In this document: positions 59,458 through 64,000 of the stretch, in pieces
Layout of the letters: every line of letters begins with the position of its first letter
How positions within the stretch are numbered: position 1 is the first letter of the stretch
DNA from: Nissabacter sp. SGAir0207
Lineage (GTDB): Bacteria > Pseudomonadota > Gammaproteobacteria > Enterobacterales > Enterobacteriaceae
DNA: 64,000 nt
Direction of reading: 5' to 3'
Assembly (NCBI RefSeq): GCF_005491205.1
Contig: NZ_CP028035.1
Coordinates: forward strand, 2,542,001 to 2,606,000
The notes under the pieces: model-generated
The model's database searches: none
What the model saw: only the letters and a program-made list of their open reading frames with translations
What the model was told of the DNA's origin: nothing
Made by a program: the position numbers and the translations under genes

Positions 59458-60441
59458 TTAATCGAATATACGGATCAGGCCGACCACATCCTGCCCACTG
59501 CCGGTGACCAGCAGCGCGGAGATGCGCTCCTGCTGCATCAGGTGTTCGGCATCAGCGATCATTGTCTCCTGCGGCAGGGTGATCGGGTCATGGGTCATGA
59601 TGTCGCGGGCGGTGCAGGTGTCGAGACCGCTGCACTTCGCCAATGCCCGGCGCAGATCGCCATCGGTGATGATGCCCACCAGCCGCCCGGCGGCGTCATT
59701 GACCGCCACCATCCCCTGACAGCCGCCGGTGATCTCCTGGATCACCTCACGGAAGGTCGCGCACTCCTGCACCTGCGGCACCGTGGTCTGCATCAAGTCT
59801 GCCACACGGGTCAGCAGGCGGCGGCCCAGCGAACCACCGGGGTGGTAGCGAGCAAAATCCGTGGGCCGGAACTGGCGTTGCTGCATCAACGCAATCGCCA
59901 ATGCATCGCCAATCGCCATCGTCAGGGTGGTAGAGGTGGTCGGGGCGAGATTATTCGGGCAGCTTTCGCTCTCCATCATCAGCTCCAGCACGGCATCGGC
60001 GTGGTGTGCCAGGGTCGAGTCACTGGCGTTGGTCAGGGCGATGATACGGTTGCCGAACGCCTTCAGCGACGGGATGAGTTTCAGGATCTCATCCGTCTCA
60101 CCGCTGGCGGAGATCAGGATTAGCAGGTCATAGGGAGTAATCATTCCCAGATCGCCGTGGAACGCTTCCGCCGGGTGGATAAAGAAGCTGGGGGTGCCGG
60201 TCGAGGCAAGCGTGGCCGATATTTTGCGCCCCACGTGGCCCGATTTTCCCATGCCGGAAAGAATCACATGCCCTTTGCACTGGCTGATTAATGTCAGCGC
60301 CCGCTGATATTGCGTGGAATCAATATGTTCTGCCAAAGTACGCAGAGCTTCAGCCTGTTCATTCAGGGTGCGTTTAATCGACGCAATATTATCTGGCGAT
60401 GCAGAATAGCGAGGGAGTGTGGAGAGCAGCGTATCAGACAC
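59458..60441 (-). CDS. kpsF: arabinose-5-phosphate isomerase KpsF
   Basis: This cytoplasmic enzyme interconverts ribulose-5-phosphate and arabinose-5-phosphate, the first step towards Kdo. The GTG start at 60441 gives 327 residues, the E. coli KpsF length; AAGG lies eight bases upstream. The SIS domain has VILSGMGKSGHVGRKISATL and FHGDLGMITPYDLLI, followed by two CBS domains in the C-terminal half. It is the first gene of the kpsFEDCS transcript and implies that Kdo supply is coupled to capsule synthesis. No kpsU is present. Confidence 0.95.
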   Translation of the reverse strand: MSDTLLSTLPRYSASPDNIASIKRTLNEQAEALRTLAEHIDSTQYQRALTLISQCKGHVILSGMGKSGHVGRKISATLASTGTPSFFIHPAEAFHGDLGMITPYDLLILISASGETDEILKLIPSLKAFGNRIIALTNASDSTLAHHADAVLELMMESESCPNNLAPTTSTTLTMAIGDALAIALMQQRQFRPTDFARYHPGGSLGRRLLTRVADLMQTTVPQVQECATFREVIQEITGGCQGMVAVNDAAGRLVGIITDGDLRRALAKCSGLDTCTARDIMTHDPITLPQETMIADAEHLMQQERISALLVTGSGQDVVGLIRIFD

Positions 60442-60814
60442 GGGATTGACCTTAACCGGTAATAAAAATAACGCCAGGCAGGATGGCTGCCCAAATAGCG
60501 TCACCAGAAAATAACACCTTTAAAAAGAGGGTCTGTTTAAAGCGCTGCCTGTTTATCACATGAAATAATTGAACACAATAAATTTAAGATTATTCTCACT
60601 TTATGTTCAAAATTTAAACAAAGGTAACACGGTGCTAACGCTTGTAACGGCATGCTCACAGGTTTGCACCTCCTTAACGCAAATTTACCGGTGGAATACT
60701 TCCCTCTCCCAGCAAAACACCCTTCCAACGACTATAATTAATCTCACTAACCGGATAATTCACCCATAAAGTGACGCCGGTTTTTTGATCTTTCCATAGC
60801 GTTACGGAGGCATA
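60442..60814. other. divergent kpsF-ybiI promoter region
   Basis: An AT-rich region of about 373 bases that must hold the kpsFEDCS promoter (minus strand) and the ybiI promoter (plus strand). It is the right boundary of the capsule insertion. No integrase, tRNA or repeat was recognised there and no gene is supported. Confidence 0.55.
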
Positions 60815-61081
60815 ATGGCCAGTGGTTGGGCACAAGATGGTGCCGTACAGGATCAGATTGACTCGACGGTAGAGGATGCCGTGCAGCGTGCGCGCCAGTC
60901 GTTGGGACATGGCGTCAGCGAGAAGTTTTGTCAGGAGTGCGGAGAGCCGATTCCTGAGGCGCGGCGGCAGGCGCTGAAAGGCGTGCGCTACTGTGTGCAG
61001 TGCCAGGCCGAGCTGGACAAAGCCGAGCACGATCATGCTGGCTATAACCGGCGTGGCAGTAAAGATAGCCAATTACGTTAA
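60815..61081 (+). CDS. ybiI: DksA/TraR-family zinc-finger protein YbiI
   Basis: An 88-residue cytoplasmic protein, the E. coli YbiI length. Four cysteines of a C4 zinc finger are seen: CQEC (after EKF) and CVQC (after GVRY). The ends MASGWAQDGAVQDQI and HAGYNRRGSKDSQLR match E. coli YbiI. The family is related to DksA but lacks the long coiled coil; function is not well defined. It follows the divergent capsule operon and precedes a terminator. Confidence 0.93.
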   Translation: MASGWAQDGAVQDQIDSTVEDAVQRARQSLGHGVSEKFCQECGEPIPEARRQALKGVRYCVQCQAELDKAEHDHAGYNRRGSKDSQLR

Positions 61082-61084
61082 GGC

Positions 61085-61107
61085 GGGCCGGGCAACCGGC
61101 CCTTTTT
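61085..61107 (+). terminator. terminator of ybiI
   Basis: GGGCCGG and CCGGCCC form a stem with loop GCAA and a run of five T directly behind the ybiI stop. Confidence 0.9.
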
Positions 61108-61289
61108 CTATCCATCAGCCTTTCTTATCTTGCCCTTCTCCCCTCCTTCTGCTCCCCTGCCCATTTTTGCGGCATGACTGCCGAAAAAATTAGCATTAAG
61201 GTCTAAAATCAGATCTGATTTGACTATAAATGCAGCGCACTGCACATAAACGGGGCATAACTGCAGCCATTGCACCACCATCGTACCAT

Positions 61290-61319
61290 TGCACTCCTTT
61301 GGTGCACTCTTCTGGTGCA
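61290..61319 (+). promoter_or_regulatory. two overlapping NtrC sites upstream of glnH
   Basis: TGCACT-CCTTT-GGTGCA (61290-61306) and TGCACT-CTTCT-GGTGCA (61303-61319) both fit the NtrC consensus TGCACC-N5-GGTGCA and share their TGCA. Their centres are 13 bp apart and about 90-100 bp upstream of the sigma-54 promoter, the arrangement known for E. coli glnH. Confidence 0.88.
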
Positions 61320-61389
61320 ATCGGGCGCAAATTCGCTTTGCGTGCGCTCTCTTGCGAAAAATCCTATTGATTTTCAACAAGTCGAAAAG

Positions 61390-61406
61390 TTGGCACGATT
61401 TTTTCA
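61390..61406 (+). promoter_or_regulatory. sigma-54 promoter of glnHPQ
   Basis: TTGGCACGATTTTTTCA carries the -24 element TGGCAC at 61391-61396 and a -12 region TTTCA with the correct spacing. It lies about 60 bases upstream of the glnH start and downstream of the NtrC sites. Confidence 0.8.
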
Positions 61407-61465
61407 TAGCATCGCGTGAAAGATAAGAATCGGCTATCACTCCGGCACCAATAAGGAACTCTTCC

Positions 61466-62203
61466 ATGAAGTCATTTGCAAAAGCCACACTGGCCGCCCT
61501 GACGCTGGCCTTCGCCGTTTCCTCACACGCAGCAGACAAATTGATCGTTGCCACAGACACTGCCTTCGTCCCGTTTGAGTTCAAGCAGGGTGACAAATAT
61601 GTTGGTTTCGACGTGGACCTGTGGGACGCCATCGCCAAAGAGCTGAAGCTGGACTACAGCCTGAAGCCGATGGACTTCAGCGGCATTATCCCGGCGCTGC
61701 AAACCCACAACGTTGACCTGGCGCTGGCCGGTATCACCATTACCCCGGAGCGCAAAAACGCCATCGACTTCTCTGACGGCTACTACAACAGCGGCCTGAT
61801 GGTGATGGTGCCGACCAACAGCCCAATCAAGGGCGAGCAGGATCTGGCTGGCAAAGTGGTGGCGGTGAAGAGCGGCACCGGCTCGGTGGATTACGCGAAA
61901 GCGAACATCAAAACCAAAGAGCTGCGCCAGTTCCCGAACATCGACAACGCCTACCTGGAGCTGGGTACTGGCCGTGCCGATGCGGTGCTGCATGACACGC
62001 CGAACATCCTCTACTTCATCAAGACTGCTGGTCAGGGCCGCTTCAAGGCGGTGGGTGACTCCATCAAGGCGCAGCAGTACGGCATTGCGTTCCCGAAAAA
62101 CAGCGACCTGCGCGAGAAGGTGAACGGCGCGCTGAAAACGCTGCGCGAGAACGGCACCTACGCCGAGATCTACAAGAAATGGTTTGGCACTGAACCTAAA
62201 TAA
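61466..62203 (+). CDS. glnH: glutamine-binding periplasmic protein GlnH
   Basis: This periplasmic receptor of the glutamine ABC importer has 245 residues (E. coli 248). It has a signal peptide [20 protein letters not shown] ending at SHA. The mature protein begins [17 protein letters not shown], then [18 protein letters not shown] and the ligand-binding stretch [29 protein letters not shown] lies before the ATG. It is controlled by NtrC and sigma-54 sites upstream. Confidence 0.97.
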   Translation: MKSFAKATLAALTLAFAVSSHAADKLIVATDTAFVPFEFKQGDKYVGFDVDLWDAIAKELKLDYSLKPMDFSGIIPALQTHNVDLALAGITITPERKNAIDFSDGYYNSGLMVMVPTNSPIKGEQDLAGKVVAVKSGTGSVDYAKANIKTKELRQFPNIDNAYLELGTGRADAVLHDTPNILYFIKTAGQGRFKAVGDSIKAQQYGIAFPKNSDLREKVNGALKTLRENGTYAEIYKKWFGTEPK

Positions 62204-62222
62204 GTGCGTTACGTTGACGTTC

Positions 62223-62247
62223 CCGGCGGCATCCGCTGCCGGTTTTT
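62223..62247 (+). terminator. internal hairpin/attenuator between glnH and glnP
   Basis: CCGGC and GCCGG bracket a short loop and are followed by five T, in the 58-base gap between glnH and glnP. It is likely a partial terminator that keeps glnPQ below glnH, since a binding protein is needed in excess of its membrane partners. Confidence 0.65.
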
Positions 62248-62261
62248 CCAGGAGATGACCC

Positions 62262-62918
62262 ATGCAGTTTGAATGGAGCGCCATTTGGCCCGCTCTTCCT
62301 ATCCTGCTCGAAGGCGCCAAGATGACCCTGTGGATCTCGATCCTCGGTCTGCTGGGCGGCCTGTTCATCGGTGTGATCGCGGGTTTCGCCCGCGCCGTGG
62401 GTGGCTGGATCTCCAGCCACATCGCACTGGTGTTTATCGAGCTTATCCGTGGCACGCCGATCGTGGTGCAGGTGATGTTTATCTACTTCGCCCTGCCGAT
62501 GATGATCCCGGTGCGCATTGATCCCTTCAGCGCGGCGGTGGTGACCATCATCATCAACTCCGGCGCCTACATTGCCGAGATCACCCGTGGTGCGGTGCTC
62601 TCCATCCACAAAGGGTTCCGCGAAGCCGGGCTGGCGCTGGGTCTCTCCCGCCGCGACACGCTGCGCTACGTGATTGCGCCGCTGGCGCTGCGCCGGATGC
62701 TGCCGCCGCTGGGCAACCAGTGGATTGTCAGCATCAAGGATACCTCCCTGTTTATTGTGATCGGTGTGGCTGAACTGACCCGTCAAGGGCAGGAGATCAT
62801 CGCCGGCAACTTCCGTGCGATGGAAATCTGGACCGCAGTGGCGGTGATCTACCTGATCATCACGCTGGTATTGAGCTTTATCCTGCGCCGGCTTGAAAGA
62901 AAACTGAAAATCATATGA
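62262..62918 (+). CDS. glnP: glutamine ABC transporter permease GlnP
   Basis: This 218-residue permease (E. coli 219) has about five helices and the HisMQ-type signature [20 protein letters not shown] with the EAA loop [16 protein letters not shown]. It makes the membrane path for glutamine. It overlaps glnQ by 4 bases. Confidence 0.96.
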   Translation: MQFEWSAIWPALPILLEGAKMTLWISILGLLGGLFIGVIAGFARAVGGWISSHIALVFIELIRGTPIVVQVMFIYFALPMMIPVRIDPFSAAVVTIIINSGAYIAEITRGAVLSIHKGFREAGLALGLSRRDTLRYVIAPLALRRMLPPLGNQWIVSIKDTSLFIVIGVAELTRQGQEIIAGNFRAMEIWTAVAVIYLIITLVLSFILRRLERKLKII

Positions 62919-63637
62919 TCGAATTCAAGAACGTCTCTAAGCACTTTGGCAAGACCCAGGTGCTGCATGACATTGACCTGAAGATTAACCAGGGCGAAGT
63001 GGTGGTGATTATCGGGCCGTCCGGCTCAGGCAAATCGACCCTGCTGCGCTGCATCAACAAGCTGGAAGAGATCACCAGCGGCGATCTGATTGTGGATGGC
63101 CTGAAGGTCAACGACCCGAAAGTGGATGAGCGCCTGATCCGCCAGGAAGCGGGGATGGTGTTCCAGCAATTTTACCTCTTCCCGCACCTGACCGCGCTGG
63201 AGAACGTGGCCTTCGGCCCGATCCGCGTGCGTGGCGCGAAGAAGGCGGACGCCGAGAAGCTGGCAAAAGAGCTGCTGGGCAAGGTGGGCCTCTCAGAGCG
63301 CGCGCACCACTACCCTTCCGAGCTGTCGGGCGGCCAACAGCAGCGCGTGGCGATTGCCCGTGCGCTGGCGGTGAAGCCGAAGCTGATGCTGTTTGATGAG
63401 CCGACCTCCGCGCTTGACCCGGAGTTGCGCCACGAGGTGCTGACGGTGATGAAGGATCTGGCCGAAGAGGGCATGACGATGGTGATCGTCACCCACGAGG
63501 TGGGCTTTGCCGAGAAGGTGGCGTCACGCCTGATCTTCATCGACAAGGGGCGTATCGCCGAGGATGGCGACCCGCACACGCTGGTGAACAACCCGCCCAG
63601 CGACCGGCTGCGCGAGTTCTTGCAACACGTCTCCTAA
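62915..63637 (+). CDS. glnQ: glutamine ABC transporter ATPase GlnQ
   Basis: The 240-residue ATPase of the glutamine importer, same length as in E. coli. Walker A is GPSGSGKST, the signature is LSGGQQQRV and Walker B is [12 protein letters not shown]. It ends the glnHPQ operon before a strong bidirectional terminator. Confidence 0.97.
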   Translation: MIEFKNVSKHFGKTQVLHDIDLKINQGEVVVIIGPSGSGKSTLLRCINKLEEITSGDLIVDGLKVNDPKVDERLIRQEAGMVFQQFYLFPHLTALENVAFGPIRVRGAKKADAEKLAKELLGKVGLSERAHHYPSELSGGQQQRVAIARALAVKPKLMLFDEPTSALDPELRHEVLTVMKDLAEEGMTMVIVTHEVGFAEKVASRLIFIDKGRIAEDGDPHTLVNNPPSDRLREFLQHVS

Positions 63638-63640
63638 GCG

Positions 63641-63671
63641 AAACGGCGGGCCATCAGCCCGCCGTTTTTTT
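63641..63671. terminator. bidirectional terminator glnQ / rlmF
   Basis: AAACGGCGGGC and GCCCGCCGTTT form a stem with T-run. It separates the convergent glnQ and rlmF and touches the rlmF stop codon. Confidence 0.9.
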
Positions 63672-64000
63672 ACTTCCAGCGCGCCGCGACCCAAGCCGCC
63701 TGCTGGCGCGCATTGAGGAACGTCCAGGCCACCACGCGGCTGACCTTCTGCCCCTGCGCCATCTCCAGCGTCTTCACCTCGACCGCCCCGGCCTCTTCCA
63801 GTTCGCGGTAGATACGCGGCAGCGTCTCCTTTTTCGATACCAGCGTGGTGAACCAGAAGCAGTTCTCCGCCAGTCGGCGGCTTTCGGCGATCATGCGGCT
63901 GATAAACAGCCCCTCACCGCCCTCGCACCACAGCTCATTGCTCTGGCCGCCGAAGTTGAGCCGCGCGGTGTCGGCGTCGCTCTGCCCCAGGTTGTGCCGC
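63670..64000 (-). CDS. rlmF: 23S rRNA (adenine-1618-N6)-methyltransferase RlmF, C-terminal part
   Basis: The last 109 codons of a minus-strand gene whose start lies beyond the window. The stretch LNFGGQSNELWCEGGEGLFI, then FWFTTLVSKKETLPRIYREL and MAQGQKVSRVVAWTFL, match the C-terminal half of E. coli RlmF (YbiN). This enzyme methylates A1618 of 23S rRNA. Its place next to glnHPQ fits the E. coli region. Confidence 0.93.
   Translation of the reverse strand, partial: RHNLGQSDADTARLNFGGQSNELWCEGGEGLFISRMIAESRRLAENCFWFTTLVSKKETLPRIYRELEEAGAVEVKTLEMAQGQKVSRVVAWTFLNARQQAAWVAARWK

Overview
The window is a chromosomal segment of a GC-rich member of the Enterobacterales. Its backbone follows the order known from E. 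coli around the ybi/gln/moe region: gsiABCD, moeA-moeB, ybiT, a ybiP/opgE-type gene, ompX, rhtA, dps, ybiI, glnHPQ and rlmF. The protein sequences and the high GC fit a Serratia-like (Yersiniaceae) or related genus. The genus itself cannot be settled from the sequence alone.

Layout. Positions 1-216 hold the exported start of a truncated gene, followed by an aldo/keto reductase and the glutathione importer operon gsiABCD (minus strand). A FucR-like regulator and a class II aldolase, with a perfect CRP palindrome upstream, occupy the place where iaaA usually lies. Next come moeA-moeB and a LacI / MFS transporter / GH31 glycosidase module. Positions 16.8-23.7 kb hold ybiT, tsx, a small membrane protein, elaA, a DcrB-like lipoprotein, yceI and a ParD-like/map pair. 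Positions 23.7-30.1 kb are a complete choline-to-betaine locus (betIBA divergent from betT) with a clear BetI-type operator. Positions 30.3-36 kb are accessory: an acyltransferase-3, a DUF1796-like protein in AT-rich DNA, then lysR, ubiD and an exported type I 3-dehydroquinate dehydratase. A phosphodiesterase-fold membrane protein and an OpgE-like phosphoethanolamine transferase follow.

Positions 38.8-43.1 kb hold a CusSR/HprSR-like two-component system divergent from an exported protein, a cytochrome b and a Tat-lipoprotein of the sulfite-oxidase fold. A perfect 18-bp inverted repeat sits in the divergent promoter. After ompX, rhtA, tam and dps comes an ABC-transporter-dependent capsule locus (47.2-60.4 kb) inserted between dps and ybiI-glnHPQ. 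kpsMT on the plus strand run into two polymer-specific genes, and kpsFEDCS lie on the minus strand, convergent with them.

The most unusual item is the 1173-residue protein at 48750-52271. It joins a KpsC/KpsS-like glycosyltransferase region, a HAD domain with an atypical motif I, a COG5610-type downstream domain, a Pro/Ala/Lys linker and a basic tail. It is followed, with a 4-base overlap, by a hexapeptide acetyltransferase. These two genes are the only candidate serotype-specific enzymes in the locus, so the fused protein may be the capsule polymerase. The window ends with the nitrogen-regulated glnHPQ operon (overlapping NtrC sites, a sigma-54 promoter, an internal hairpin) and the 3' part of rlmF.
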